Positions 42,655 through 51,839 of a stretch of DNA of 64,000 nt are shown here, in pieces (positions within the stretch are counted from its first letter, which is position 1; each line of letters starts with the position of its first letter). A program made the position numbers and the translations under genes. The notes beneath the pieces were generated by a model. The model saw nothing but the letters and a program-made list of their open reading frames with translations, searched no databases and was not told the DNA's origin. Where the stretch lies: positions 124,001 through 188,000 of the forward strand of contig NZ_JBFONT020000004.1 in NCBI RefSeq assembly GCF_040779325.2, read 5' to 3'. This stretch comes from Aestuariibius violaceus. Its GTDB lineage: Bacteria > Pseudomonadota > Alphaproteobacteria > Rhodobacterales > Rhodobacteraceae.

Positions 42655-43884
42655 CTACTCCGCCGCCGCGGCGACAGGCCGGACAAACACCGTCTCGCCC
42701 CCCGGCACCGGATGCCGCGGGATCAAGAGCGACAGCCCCAGCGACACCGCCGCCATCCCTGCCGCCAGCACGAAGACCGACCCTGGCGAGACAAGCCACA
42801 CCATCCCCAGCAAAGCCGGCAGGAACACCGCCGCGATATGGTTGATCGTGAACGCCACGGCGGCCGTCGGCGCGATGTCCTGCGGATCCGCGATCTTCTG
42901 GAAATAGGTCTTGATCGCCAGCGCCAGGCTGAAGAACAGGTGGTTCACCACATACAGTACCGCCGCCACCCCCGCGCTCCAGTCCAGGAAATAGACCCCC
43001 GCATAGGCGACAAAGACCCCGAACAGCCCCGCATATTCAAAGATCAGCGCCCGCCGCTCTCCGAACACCTGCACCACCCGGCCCAGCAGCGGCGCGACGG
43101 CCATATTCGCCACCAGCGTCACCAGAAACAGCGCCGTGATCTGATGCACCTCATAGCCGAACCGCTCGACCATCATGAAGCCCGCGAAGACGACGAAGAT
43201 CTGCCGCCGCGCCCCGCTCATGAATTGCAGTGCGTAATAGAGCCAATAGCGCCGCCGCAGCACCATCTGCTTGCGCTGCGGGTTCGGCGACTCGAATTGC
43301 GGGAAGGCGAAAAAGCAGTAAAGCGCGACCAGCGCCGTAAACCCGCCCGACACCCAATAGACGAAGTCGTAGCTCAGATCGAACCGTTCCCACGTCGCGA
43401 TGATCAGCAGATAGGCCAGAAGCGTCGCCCCCGACCCGGCCGAGATCAGCCAGCCCAGCATCTGCGGCGCCCGCGCCTTGTCGAGCCATTGCAGTTGCAG
43501 CGACTGGTTGACCGTCTCGTAATAGTGAAACCCGATCGAACTCAGCAGCGTGATCATCAGGATCCCGCCCATCGTCGGAAACTGCGCCGTCAGCGCCGTC
43601 GCCACGCCCAGCAGCCCCAGCGACACCAGCCCCAGCACCTGCTCGCGCATCACCAGCAGAACCAGGATCACCCCGATCGCCAGAAACCCCGGGATCTCCC
43701 GCACCGTATGCAGCCACCCGATATCCTGCCCGTCGAACCCCGCCGCCTCGACCACGAAGTTGTTGAGCAGCGCCGACCACGTCGCAAACGCCACCGGCAT
43801 GGCCGCGGCCATCAGGAACAACAGCGCAATCGGCCGCCGCCAGACCGGCAGCGCCTGGGCCTCGGAAAGGGGAACGATCTTCAT
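42655..43884 (-). CDS. MFS transporter
   Basis: This 409-aa protein has about 12 hydrophobic segments in two halves with a central cytoplasmic loop (FPQFESPNPQRKQMVLRRRYWLYYALQFM). A major-facilitator fold is likely. Motifs such as GFDGQDIGWLHTVREIPGFLAIG after TM1 fit the loop 2-3 region, though the classic GxLaDrxGrr is weak. The substrate is unknown. It precedes msrA by 54 bases and may be co-transcribed with it. Confidence 0.85.
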   Translation of the reverse strand: MKIVPLSEAQALPVWRRPIALLFLMAAAMPVAFATWSALLNNFVVEAAGFDGQDIGWLHTVREIPGFLAIGVILVLLVMREQVLGLVSLGLLGVATALTAQFPTMGGILMITLLSSIGFHYYETVNQSLQLQWLDKARAPQMLGWLISAGSGATLLAYLLIIATWERFDLSYDFVYWVSGGFTALVALYCFFAFPQFESPNPQRKQMVLRRRYWLYYALQFMSGARRQIFVVFAGFMMVERFGYEVHQITALFLVTLVANMAVAPLLGRVVQVFGERRALIFEYAGLFGVFVAYAGVYFLDWSAGVAAVLYVVNHLFFSLALAIKTYFQKIADPQDIAPTAAVAFTINHIAAVFLPALLGMVWLVSPGSVFVLAAGMAAVSLGLSLLIPRHPVPGGETVFVRPVAAAAE

Positions 43885-44060
43885 TCCCCGCCCTTACGCC
43901 TCTTGTCCGGGAAAGAATAGCCGCACGAATGCACATCGCTCCCGCACCGCCTGGCAGCCCGGCGCGACAAATCGGGCTTAGGACATTCGGCCGCGCTGAT
44001 ATAACCTTAGGTTGATATCTTCAACTGAATTGCGAACAGTCCCAAGAGTTGCATATATTG

Positions 44061-44075
44061 TCGGAGGACCTCCGA
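44061..44075 (+). promoter_or_regulatory. Shine-Dalgarno inside a 15-nt palindrome
   Basis: TCGGAGG-A-CCTCCGA is a perfect palindrome around one base and contains the GGAGG ribosome-binding site 9 bases before the ATG at 44077. In RNA it could fold as a 5-bp stem exposing GGACC in the loop, or pair between molecules. A regulatory role is a guess. Confidence 0.45.
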
Positions 44076-44076
44076 A

Positions 44077-45072
44077 ATGGCCGAATTCCTTATCGCCTAC
44101 GTCTATGCGCCGTCAGATTTCGTAACGCCTCCCCCGGATGAAAGCGGCAACACCGCACAGGGAAATCCCCCTTTCACCCTCGAACTCGCACCGGGCGCCG
44201 AACCGATCCAGATCGTCATCGACGACGACGATGGTGAATTCTCCGAAGGCGACACGAACCAGGTCCTTGCCGAGCCTGTGACCATTGATGGCACCACCTA
44301 TCCCGCCGGCACGCCCGTCTATCTCAACTACGAGCTCAGCGGTGACGGCGTCCCCAGCGTCTACTCGATCACCATCGGCGGCACCAACACCGGCAACAAT
44401 ACGACCACAGCCATCATCTCGACCGGACCGCTCGAACCCGGCGTCGAGTACACGTTCACCGATGAGGCCAATATCGGGAACACCAACCCCCAACCCTACG
44501 ACCAATTCATCTGCTTTGCCGCCGGCACCCGCATCCTCTGCGACAGCGGCGAACGCGCGATCGAAACGCTTTCTGCAGGGGATCACGTCTGGACCCGGGA
44601 TAGCGGCTTCACGCCGATCTCGTGGATCGGGGGCCGGACGATCAGCGGCCTCGGAACAATGGCGCCGATCCGCTTCTCGACAGGCGTTGTCGGCAATACC
44701 CGCAACCTGCTCGTCTCCCCGAACCATCGCATGCTGATCACTGGCTACCCCGCCCAGATCCTTTACGGAGAGGACGAGGTGCTCGTCGCCGCAAAGGCGC
44801 TCATCAACGGAACCACGATCACCCAGACCCCGCGCCCGCAGATCACCTATCACCACATGCTCTTCGACCGGCACGAGATCGTGCGTGCAAACGGGGCCGA
44901 AAGCGAAAGCCTCTTTGTCGGCGATCAGGCCAGCCTCATGCTCGCTCCCGAGCAAACGGAAGAGATCCTCGAGCTGTTCCCCGAACTCCGCTGGCCCGGC
45001 CCGCTCGACCTGCATCTCAGCAGACCGACCATCACCGTGCGCGAGGGGCGCGCCCTTCGCGGGATGATCTAG
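44077..45072 (+). CDS. Hint (Hedgehog/intein) domain protein 1
   Basis: In this 331-aa protein residues ~1-140 are an acidic, Thr/Gly-rich, probably beta-rich domain I do not recognise. From residue ~144 a Hint_2-type domain begins: FICFAAGTRILCDSGERAIETLSAGDHVWTRDSGF (Cys146 at the block-A position), WIGGRTI, and LLVSPNHRMLI with His217 in block B. No terminal His-Asn splice motif or C-extein is visible, so protein splicing is not expected; self-cleavage before Cys146 is possible. Many such proteins occur in this lineage and are probably secreted. It stands alone, upstream of a convergent ABC substrate-binding protein gene. Confidence 0.85.
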   Translation: MAEFLIAYVYAPSDFVTPPPDESGNTAQGNPPFTLELAPGAEPIQIVIDDDDGEFSEGDTNQVLAEPVTIDGTTYPAGTPVYLNYELSGDGVPSVYSITIGGTNTGNNTTTAIISTGPLEPGVEYTFTDEANIGNTNPQPYDQFICFAAGTRILCDSGERAIETLSAGDHVWTRDSGFTPISWIGGRTISGLGTMAPIRFSTGVVGNTRNLLVSPNHRMLITGYPAQILYGEDEVLVAAKALINGTTITQTPRPQITYHHMLFDRHEIVRANGAESESLFVGDQASLMLAPEQTEEILELFPELRWPGPLDLHLSRPTITVREGRALRGMI

Positions 45073-45102
45073 GGAAACCCGGCAGGCCAGCCCCAGAACA
45101 AA

Positions 45103-45126
45103 AAAAGCCCCGGCCGTCACCGGCCG
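45103..45126 (-). terminator. Terminator of the substrate-binding protein gene
   Basis: On the minus strand, GCCTCGGCCG-GTGA-CGGCCGGGGC forms a 10-bp stem (one G-T pair) followed by seven T. It lies between the convergent Hint gene and the substrate-binding protein gene and clearly serves the latter. Confidence 0.88.
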
Positions 45127-45154
45127 AGGCGTTCTCCCCTCAAGTTGGACCCGA

Positions 45155-46447
45155 TCAGCAGCCGCGCGGGCGCAGACCTGCCTGTTCGGCAAAGGCGGCG
45201 GCCGCGGCCTCGACCTGCGGCTCGATCAGGCGCGCGTCGGGCGCGTAGTAGTCGGTCAGCTGCTTCCACTGGCGGCGCGTCGCATCCCACTGGGTGACGG
45301 CAACCAGACCGGCGCCCGCGTGGTTCTCGCACGAGATCTCGACCGACGGGATGAAGCCTTCCATCCCCAGCTCGTCGAAAGTCGCGGCATCCATGCTCAG
45401 CTGCTCGTAGCCGTCGCGCACCATCGCACGGGTCACCTCGGTCGTGCCATGGATCTCCATCGCGTTGCGGATCGCTTCGGTGGTGAAGATCGCCGCCATC
45501 ACGCCCCGGTTATAGTAGACCTCGCCCAGGTTGTTCATGTCCCCGCGAGCCTTGCCCTGCTGATAGACCAGCATGTTCATGTCGTTGTAGATCTTGAACT
45601 CGGTGCCGACCGCATGGAACGTCACGGCCTTGTAGCCATTGGCCCGTGGCCCGATCAGACGCAGATCGCCCTCGCCCGCCGACCACCAGATGCCGATCAG
45701 CTTGTCCATGGGAAAGTCGATGTCCCGCGCGCCGCGCAGGGCGACCTGGTTCATGATCCCCCAGCCCCAAAGCAGGATGTAGTCGGGATCGGCCTCCTCG
45801 ATGGCGGGCCAGATCGCCGACTGGTCCTCACCGGGATGGTCGATCGGGAACAGCTGCAGCTCGAACCCCTCTTCCCGGGCCAGGCGCTCGAAGGTCGGGA
45901 TCGGCTCTTTGCCATAGCCCGAATTGTGAAACGCATGGGCAATCTTCAGCCCGCGCAGCGAGCCGCCCTCGACATCCTTGATATGCCGGATCTGGGCCGA
46001 GGCCGCGTGCCAGTAATGGGCCGGAAAGTTGAACGCGTAAGGGAACGTCTCCCCATCCGCCGCAGCGGTCAGGCCGTAGCCCATCGTATGGATCACGACG
46101 CCTTCCTGATGGGCGATCGGGATCAGCTGATAGGTCAGGCCCGTCGACATCGGATGATACACCAGGGCGCCTTGCTCCATCGTCTGCTTGAAGCATTCGA
46201 CGCCTTTTTCCGTGTCGTAGCCGTATTCGCACTCGACAAGCCGGATCGGCACCCCGTTGATGCCGCCATCCCGTTCGTTCAGCAGGGTGACGTAGTCCGA
46301 AAACCCGTCCGAAAACGGTATCCCGCTCGGCCCATAAGGGCCTGTGCGATAGGTCAATGACGGGATGATCAGCTCAGCCTCGGCTGTCGCCGGGGCGAGG
46401 CCGAGGGCGATCATCGCTCCTCCAAGAATAGCAGTCAGTTTGCGCAT
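45155..46447 (-). CDS. Branched-chain amino acid/urea-type ABC transporter substrate-binding protein
   Basis: This 430-aa periplasmic protein has a signal peptide (MRKLTAILGGAMIALGLAPATAEA) and the type I peri-binding fold of LivK/UrtA proteins. Visible blocks are SLTYRTGPYGPSGIPFSDGFSDYVTLLNERDGGINGVPIRLVECEYGYD, LKIAHAFHNSGYGKEP and ADPDYILLWGWGIMNQVALRGA. The ligand cannot be told. The ATG at 46447 is supported by AGGA 6 bases upstream and the signal peptide. No permease or ATPase gene is adjacent on either side, so it may supply a transporter encoded elsewhere or be the first gene of a split operon. Confidence 0.9.
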   Translation of the reverse strand: MRKLTAILGGAMIALGLAPATAEAELIIPSLTYRTGPYGPSGIPFSDGFSDYVTLLNERDGGINGVPIRLVECEYGYDTEKGVECFKQTMEQGALVYHPMSTGLTYQLIPIAHQEGVVIHTMGYGLTAAADGETFPYAFNFPAHYWHAASAQIRHIKDVEGGSLRGLKIAHAFHNSGYGKEPIPTFERLAREEGFELQLFPIDHPGEDQSAIWPAIEEADPDYILLWGWGIMNQVALRGARDIDFPMDKLIGIWWSAGEGDLRLIGPRANGYKAVTFHAVGTEFKIYNDMNMLVYQQGKARGDMNNLGEVYYNRGVMAAIFTTEAIRNAMEIHGTTEVTRAMVRDGYEQLSMDAATFDELGMEGFIPSVEISCENHAGAGLVAVTQWDATRRQWKQLTDYYAPDARLIEPQVEAAAAAFAEQAGLRPRGC

Positions 46448-47029
46448 GACGTCCTGCAAAGCTCCTCTCTTAAACTCACGAAAGCACGCCGTCCTTTTGC
46501 AGCCTGACGGGCGCCACCCAATGCTTTCGGTCCTCCCATTCCGGTCCCGAAATGCGCCGCCGGTAGGGGGCCGACGGCGCACGTTCGGATGACCGGCCCG
46601 ACGGACCGGAACCTTTCAGTAACCTTTCAATTGCGACCGAATTATGTTGGAGAATGGCAGCTTCTGAGGCCGCCACGGAGGCCGGAAAACCCGGCCAAAC
46701 CTCTGATTTCAGACCCTAAACAACCCAGGATTGACTTTTGACCATACGTCATACATCGCAGAGGCGATTTGTTTCTCCTGCAATATCAATGATCTTTCAG
46801 TCCCACTTTTGTCCCGGGATCCGTTGCATGGCAACGGACCGTTCGGTGCGTTAACCGGCCTCGGAGCTCCTGCGATGTCCGACAGAAGTCCGACAAGAAT
46901 CCGACGGGATGTCAACACGCGGTTTTCGCTGGTTAACAAGGCCAGACAGGCGATTCGCGCTTGCTCACCCGTGACACGCAGCCGATCCTCCGTCCGCAGG
47001 TTTAACTTTCGCTGCGAATTTTGGACGAC
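46448..47029. other. Long intergenic region between the substrate-binding protein and priA genes
   Basis: These 582 bases hold no convincing gene on either strand; short open frames at 46731-47237 (+) and 46709-46939 (-) lack a ribosome-binding site and family features. Visible structure is limited to hairpins CCGTTGC-ATG-GCAACGG (46821-46837) and a GGCCGG/CCGGCC pair near 46682-46698. Base composition is less GC-rich than the genes. It must contain the promoter of the minus-strand substrate-binding protein gene. Confidence 0.5.
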
Positions 47030-49219
47030 TCACAAAAAGCTCTGCGGATCAATGTCGATCGCCATCCGCAGGTCGCCCTTCAACCGGAACTGCCCCGCCC
47101 AGGCGGCCAGCGCCTTCTGCAGCGGCGCGCCCTTCGCCGCCTTCACCAGAAGCCGCACCCGGTGCCGCCCCCGGATCCGCGCAATCGGCGCCGGCGCCGG
47201 CCCGAAAACCTCGGCCCCGATGGCCCTCAAGGGCTGATCGCGCCGCGCCATTTCCGTCCCCAGATCAAAGACTTGCTGCACGTCCGGTGAGCTCAGAACG
47301 ATCCCCGCCATCCGCCCGTAAGGTGGCATCCCCGCCTGCCGCCGCTCCTCGGCCTCGGCCCGCCAGAACGCCTCCTCGTCGCCGGTCAGGATCGACCGGA
47401 TCACCGGATGCTCCGGCTGGTAGGTCTGCAGCAGCGCCTCCCCCGGCGCCTCCGCCCGCCCCGCGCGCCCCGCCACCTGCCGCATCAGCTGGAACGTCCG
47501 CTCCGCCGCCCGCAGGTCCGACCCCATGAGCCCCAGATCCGCATCGATCACGCCCACCAGCGTAAGCAGCGGAAAGTTATGCCCTTTCGCCACCAGCTGC
47601 GTCCCGATGATGATATCCGCACCCCCCGCCGCGATCTCCTCGATCTGCGCCTTCAATTGCCGGGCCGAGCCATAAAGATCCGACGACAGAACCGCGATCC
47701 GCGCCTCGGGAAACAGCCCTGCCGCCTCCTCCGCCAGCCGCTCCACTCCCGGCCCCACCGGCGCCAATCGATCCTCCGCCCCGCAAGAGGGACAGACCGT
47801 CGGCATCGGCTTGCTCTCCCCGCATTGATGGCAGACCAACCGCTTCAGAAACCGGTGCTCCACCATACGCGCATCGCAATGATCGCAGCCGATCTGATGC
47901 CCGCACGCCCGGCACAAGGTCACCGGCGCATAGCCCCGCCGGTTAATGAACAAGAGCGCCTGCTCCTTACGCGCCAGCCGCGCCTCGACCGCCGCCTTCA
48001 AGGTCGGCGACACCCACCGCCCCGACGGTACGTCCTCCGCCCGCATATCCACGGCCCGCATCGACGGCAGAACCGCCTCCCCGAACCGCGCCGTCAGTTC
48101 GATCCGCTGATACTTCCCGGCCTCCGCATTGGCCCAGCTTTCCAGGGACGGCGTCGCGCTCGCCAGCACCACCTGCGCGTCGTTGATCGACGCGCGCAAC
48201 ACAGCCATGTCCCGCGCGTTGTAAAGCACCCCATCCTCTTGTTTATAAGACGTATCGTGCTCCTCATCGACGACAACCAGCCCCAGATCCCTGTAAGGCA
48301 GAAAAAGCGCCGACCGCGCGCCCACGAGGAACTGAGCCTCCCCGCGCCCCACCATCCGCCAGAGCCTGCGCCGCTCGGTCATCGTCACGCCCGAATGCCA
48401 CTCCGCAGGCCGCGCCCCGAACCGCGCCTCGACCCGCGTCAGAAACTCCGCCGTCAGCGCGATCTCGGGCAGCAGAACCAGCGCCTGCCGCCCCTGCCGC
48501 AGACACTCCGCGACCGCCTCCAGATACACTTCCGTCTTCCCCGACCCGGTCACACCCTTCAGAAGCGTCGTCCCGTAAGCCCCTGACCGCAAAGCCCCGG
48601 CCAAAGCCTGCGCCCCCGCCGCCTGATCCTCCGTCAGCGCCTTCCCCGGCAGATCCGGATCGAGCCGTGGATAAGGCAGATCCCGCGGCGCCGCCTCCTC
48701 CAGCACCGCGCCGCTTTCTACCAACCCCTTCACGACTGACGGCGTCACCCCCGCCGCCTCCGCCAGCTCCTTCAGGGTAAACGCCAGCCCGCCATAGTCC
48801 CGCAGCACCTCCAGCACCTTGCGCCGCGCATCGGTCATGCGCGCGGGCTCACCGTCGCCCAACCGATAGACTGTCCGCATCGACGGCGGATCGCCCAGCC
48901 CCGGCGCCCGGGTCGCCAGCCGCAACATGGCGGGCAACGGCGTCAGCGTGTAATCGGCGGCCCGCTGCAGAAACACCTGCATCTCGTCCCTGAGAGGCGC
49001 CGCATCCAGCACGCGGATCACCGACCGCACCCTGGCCCGGTCGTAGTCCCCCTGCCCAGCCCCCCAGACGACCCCCAGCACCTTGCGCGGCCCCAAGGGC
49101 ACCTCGACGAACGCGCCCAAGGCGCATCCCCCCTCGGGTGCCTTGTAGTCAAACGGCCGCCCAACGGGTTGCGTCGTCAGCACCGAGACCAAATCTCCTT
49201 CATGGAAAAAGCCGTCCAT
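47030..49219 (-). CDS. priA: Primosomal protein N' (PriA helicase)
   Basis: This 729-aa protein has an N-terminal DNA-binding domain (VSVLTTQPVGRPFDYKAPEGG). The superfamily 2 helicase core shows LLKGVTGSGKTEVYLEAVAECL (Walker A), VVVDEEHDTSYKQEDG (DEEH box) and LASATPSLESW. Eight zinc-binding cysteines sit in CRACGHQIGCDHC and LVCHQCGESKPMPTVCPSCG. The C-terminal helicase lobe reads GADIIIGTQLVAKGHNFPLLTLVGVIDAD and RTFQLMRQVAGRAGR. It restarts stalled forks. The gene diverges from fsa 79 bases away. Confidence 0.97.
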   Translation of the reverse strand: MDGFFHEGDLVSVLTTQPVGRPFDYKAPEGGCALGAFVEVPLGPRKVLGVVWGAGQGDYDRARVRSVIRVLDAAPLRDEMQVFLQRAADYTLTPLPAMLRLATRAPGLGDPPSMRTVYRLGDGEPARMTDARRKVLEVLRDYGGLAFTLKELAEAAGVTPSVVKGLVESGAVLEEAAPRDLPYPRLDPDLPGKALTEDQAAGAQALAGALRSGAYGTTLLKGVTGSGKTEVYLEAVAECLRQGRQALVLLPEIALTAEFLTRVEARFGARPAEWHSGVTMTERRRLWRMVGRGEAQFLVGARSALFLPYRDLGLVVVDEEHDTSYKQEDGVLYNARDMAVLRASINDAQVVLASATPSLESWANAEAGKYQRIELTARFGEAVLPSMRAVDMRAEDVPSGRWVSPTLKAAVEARLARKEQALLFINRRGYAPVTLCRACGHQIGCDHCDARMVEHRFLKRLVCHQCGESKPMPTVCPSCGAEDRLAPVGPGVERLAEEAAGLFPEARIAVLSSDLYGSARQLKAQIEEIAAGGADIIIGTQLVAKGHNFPLLTLVGVIDADLGLMGSDLRAAERTFQLMRQVAGRAGRAEAPGEALLQTYQPEHPVIRSILTGDEEAFWRAEAEERRQAGMPPYGRMAGIVLSSPDVQQVFDLGTEMARRDQPLRAIGAEVFGPAPAPIARIRGRHRVRLLVKAAKGAPLQKALAAWAGQFRLKGDLRMAIDIDPQSFL

Positions 49220-49298
49220 CGCGTCTCTTCACCCTCCGGGACCCCTGAGGTAGACGAGAGGCGAGCGAAACGCCAATACTGCCGCGGGAGGAACCGCC

Positions 49299-49952
49299 AT
49301 GAAATTCTTCGTAGACACAGCCGAGATCGATGCGATCCGTGAACTGAACGAGCTCGGCATGGTCGACGGCGTGACGACGAACCCGTCGCTGATCATGAAA
49401 TCCGGACGCGATATCAAGGAAGTGACCAAGGAAATCTGCGATCTGGTCGACGGCCCCGTCTCTGCCGAAACCGTCGATACAAGCGCCGACGGCATGATCG
49501 CCGAAGGCAAGGAACTCGCCAAGATCGCCGACAATATCGCGATCAAAGTGCCGCTCACGTGGGACGGATTGAAGGCGTGCAACAGCCTCACCAATGACGG
49601 GCACATGGTGAACGTCACGCTCTGCTTCTCGGCCAACCAGGCGATCCTTGCTGCCAAGGCCGGCGCGACCTTCATCTCGCCCTTCATCGGGCGGCTCGAC
49701 GACATCAATCTCGACGGGCTGGAACTGATCACCGACATCCGCGAAATCTACGACAATTACGGCTACGAGACGCAGATCCTCGCCGCCTCGATCCGCTCGG
49801 CCAATCACATGTCCGAATGCGCCAAGATCGGGGCCGATGTCGCGACCGCCCCGCCGGATGTGATCCGCAAGATGGCGAACCATCCTCTGACGGACAAAGG
49901 CCTCGAGGGGTTCCTCAAGGATTGGGAGAAGACGGGCCAGTCCATCCTCTAG
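49299..49952 (+). CDS. fsa: Fructose-6-phosphate aldolase / transaldolase-like
   Basis: This 217-aa protein matches the short transaldolase family: MKFFVDTAEIDAIRELNELGMVDGVTTNPSLI, IAIKVPLTWDGLKACNSL with the Schiff-base Lys86, NVTLCFSANQAILAAKAGATFISPFIGRLDDI and QILAASIRSANHM. Members act either as fructose-6-phosphate aldolase or as true transaldolase, and sequence alone does not settle it here. A ribosome-binding site (GGGAGG) precedes the ATG. It stands between divergent priA and the membrane protein gene trhA. Confidence 0.95.
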   Translation: MKFFVDTAEIDAIRELNELGMVDGVTTNPSLIMKSGRDIKEVTKEICDLVDGPVSAETVDTSADGMIAEGKELAKIADNIAIKVPLTWDGLKACNSLTNDGHMVNVTLCFSANQAILAAKAGATFISPFIGRLDDINLDGLELITDIREIYDNYGYETQILAASIRSANHMSECAKIGADVATAPPDVIRKMANHPLTDKGLEGFLKDWEKTGQSIL

Positions 49953-50085
49953 GCGACCGGCCCGTTAACCAGGCGTCAGCACGTCTCGGGCCATCAAAGT
50001 CGCGTCCCGGCTCTCGACTGCGCCGGGGCAGGCCATATGTTCAGTTCAACAGGCCGATGCAACACCGGAAGGAGCCCGACGCAAC

Positions 50086-50736
50086 ATGCCGCTGAACGAT
50101 GTCTATCCCTCCTATCCGCTGGCGGAGCGGATCGCCGACGGGATCGTTCACACGCTCGGCATCGTCGGCAGCATCGTCGGGGTCACGCTGCTTCTTGCTC
50201 TCGGCTGGCCACGGCTAACGGGGGGAGAGATTGCGGGCATCACGATCTACTCCGTCGCGATCCTCCTCGCCTTCACCGCATCCGCACTCTACCACATGAC
50301 CCCGTGGGAGCGTCTGCGCCCCCTCTTCCGCCGCATCGACCACGCGACAATCTTCCTCAAGATCGCGGGGACCTACACGCCGCTCGTCGTCCTGATCGGC
50401 AGCGCATTCAGCTATGTTGTCTTGGCGGTGGTCTGGCTGCTCGCCCTCGGCGGGGCCGTCCGAAAGCTCATCTTCTGGCGGAACCCGAAGACGGGACATT
50501 CCCTGATCTACCTCGCGCTCGGCTGGCTCAGCCTTCTTCTGATCTGGTCGGTTTTCCAAACCCTGCCGCTCGCCGCGGGGATCCTGATGATCTGCGGAGG
50601 GCTCGTCTATTCCGCAGGCGTTTTGATCTATTCCCGGCCCTCCATGAGGTTCTCGCAGGCGATCTGGCACAGCTTCGTCCTCGCCGGTTCCGGCTGCTTC
50701 TTCGCCGCGATTGCGGTGGGAACGACTTATGCGTGA
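50086..50736 (+). CDS. trhA: Hemolysin III / TrhA family membrane protein
   Basis: This 216-aa protein has seven hydrophobic helices of the PAQR/hemolysin III type. The family motifs include ADGIVHTLGIVGSIVG, TASALYHMTPW (Ser-His), RIDHATIFLKIAGTYTPL (Asp-His), and WHSFVLAGSGCFFAAI near the end, supplying the putative zinc ligands. In E. coli-type TrhA it influences membrane energetics and fluidity; a true hemolysin role is unlikely. AAGGAG lies 11 bases before the ATG. It converges on the hydroxyacid dehydrogenase gene. Confidence 0.93.
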   Translation: MPLNDVYPSYPLAERIADGIVHTLGIVGSIVGVTLLLALGWPRLTGGEIAGITIYSVAILLAFTASALYHMTPWERLRPLFRRIDHATIFLKIAGTYTPLVVLIGSAFSYVVLAVVWLLALGGAVRKLIFWRNPKTGHSLIYLALGWLSLLLIWSVFQTLPLAAGILMICGGLVYSAGVLIYSRPSMRFSQAIWHSFVLAGSGCFFAAIAVGTTYA

Positions 50737-50817
50737 GGCTTAGAAGCTTAACGAATCGTTAACGCCGCCAGTCACGCCTATACACTGCCCAAACCGACCC
50801 GCCCGGCGGCAGCGCCC

Positions 50818-50851
50818 GGCATCGCCAGACCTCCCCAAGGAGGGCGATGCC
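50818..50851. terminator. Hairpin between trhA and the 2-hydroxyacid dehydrogenase gene
   Basis: A 9-bp stem (GGCATCGCC, 50818-50826, with GGCGATGCC, 50843-50851) encloses a further CTCC/GGAG pairing. There is no T-run on either strand, so this may be a partial or factor-aided terminator for the convergent genes. Confidence 0.5.
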
Positions 50852-50879
50852 CTCTCCGCGCCGTTCGACTGAGTTAAGA

Positions 50880-51839
50880 TCAGGAAACCGAGTTCACCGC
50901 ATTCGGCGGCGCCTTCCCGCCCCAAAACGCCCGAAGATTCTTGACCGCGAGCAGCCCCATAGCCTCACGCACCTCCAGCGTCGCCGTCCCCAGATGCGGC
51001 AGAAGCACCACGTTCTCCATCTCGCGCAAAGCCGCCGGCACCTTCGGCTCGTGCTCATAAACGTCCAGCGCCGCCCCGGCGATCCGCCCCTCCCACAAGG
51101 CGTCGATCAACGCCGCCTCAGCCACCACATCGCCCCTTGCGACATTGACCAGATGCGCCCCGGGCTTCATCTCCGCCAATGCCGCCGCGTCGATCAGGTG
51201 ATGCGTCTCCGGCGTCGCCGGCACCGTCAGCAGAACCACATCCGACACCCGCAAAACCTCTTCAAGGCTCCCCAACTGCCGCATCCGCGCCCCGGCGCCT
51301 TTCTGGGACCGGTTGTAGAAAACCACATCCATCCCAAAGCCATGCACAGCCCGCCGCGCCACCGCCTGCCCGATCCGGCCCATCCCGATGATGCCCAGCG
51401 TCTTGCCGCCCAGATGGAGCCCCAGCATCTGCGTTGGATGCCACCCCTCCCACCGGCCCGACCGCACCAGCCGCTCGCCTTCCCCCGCCCGGCGGCAGGT
51501 CATCAGGATCAGCATCATCGCGATATCGGCCGTCGCGTCCGTCACGGCCCCCGGCGTGTTGGTCACCACCACCCCGGCCGCCTCAGCAGCCGCGGCATCG
51601 ATGTGGTTATACCCCACCCCGAAATTAGCGAGGATCTTGCACCGCGATCCCTCCTCGAACGCCTTCGCCGAGAAGTCGTCGCCCAGGGTTGGCAGGATCG
51701 CATCGTAAACCTGCAACGCCGCCTTCGCCGCCGTCGCCGTCAGCGGCTCGGTTTCCTCCCGAACCGTCAGGTCCACCGACCCCGGCAGGCCCTCGAAGAC
51801 CCGCTCAGGCAAGGCCCGCGTGACAAGAAGCTTGGTCAA
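50880..51839 (-). CDS. D-2-hydroxyacid dehydrogenase
   Basis: This 319-aa enzyme of the D-isomer-specific 2-hydroxyacid dehydrogenase family has the NAD motif LGIIGMGRIGQAVARRA. The catalytic Arg lies in LVNVARGDVVAEAAL, Glu in GAALDVYEHEP and His in VVLLPHLGTAT. Substrate preference (glyoxylate/hydroxypyruvate is common) is not determined. The start is TTG, overlapping the csaA stop as TTGA, so translation is likely coupled. An internal ATG is much further in and would remove the first strand of the domain. Confidence 0.93.
   Translation of the reverse strand: MTKLLVTRALPERVFEGLPGSVDLTVREETEPLTATAAKAALQVYDAILPTLGDDFSAKAFEEGSRCKILANFGVGYNHIDAAAAEAAGVVVTNTPGAVTDATADIAMMLILMTCRRAGEGERLVRSGRWEGWHPTQMLGLHLGGKTLGIIGMGRIGQAVARRAVHGFGMDVVFYNRSQKGAGARMRQLGSLEEVLRVSDVVLLTVPATPETHHLIDAAALAEMKPGAHLVNVARGDVVAEAALIDALWEGRIAGAALDVYEHEPKVPAALREMENVVLLPHLGTATLEVREAMGLLAVKNLRAFWGGKAPPNAVNSVS

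Noticed and set aside
41482..43920. An 812-aa open frame on the plus strand opposite the acetyltransferase, msrA and MFS genes
   Set aside because: Antisense shadow of three well-supported genes; extremely His/Arg-rich translation.
46709..47237. Short open frames on both strands in the interval before priA
   Set aside because: No ribosome-binding sites, no family features, and the translations change character along their length; treated as non-coding.
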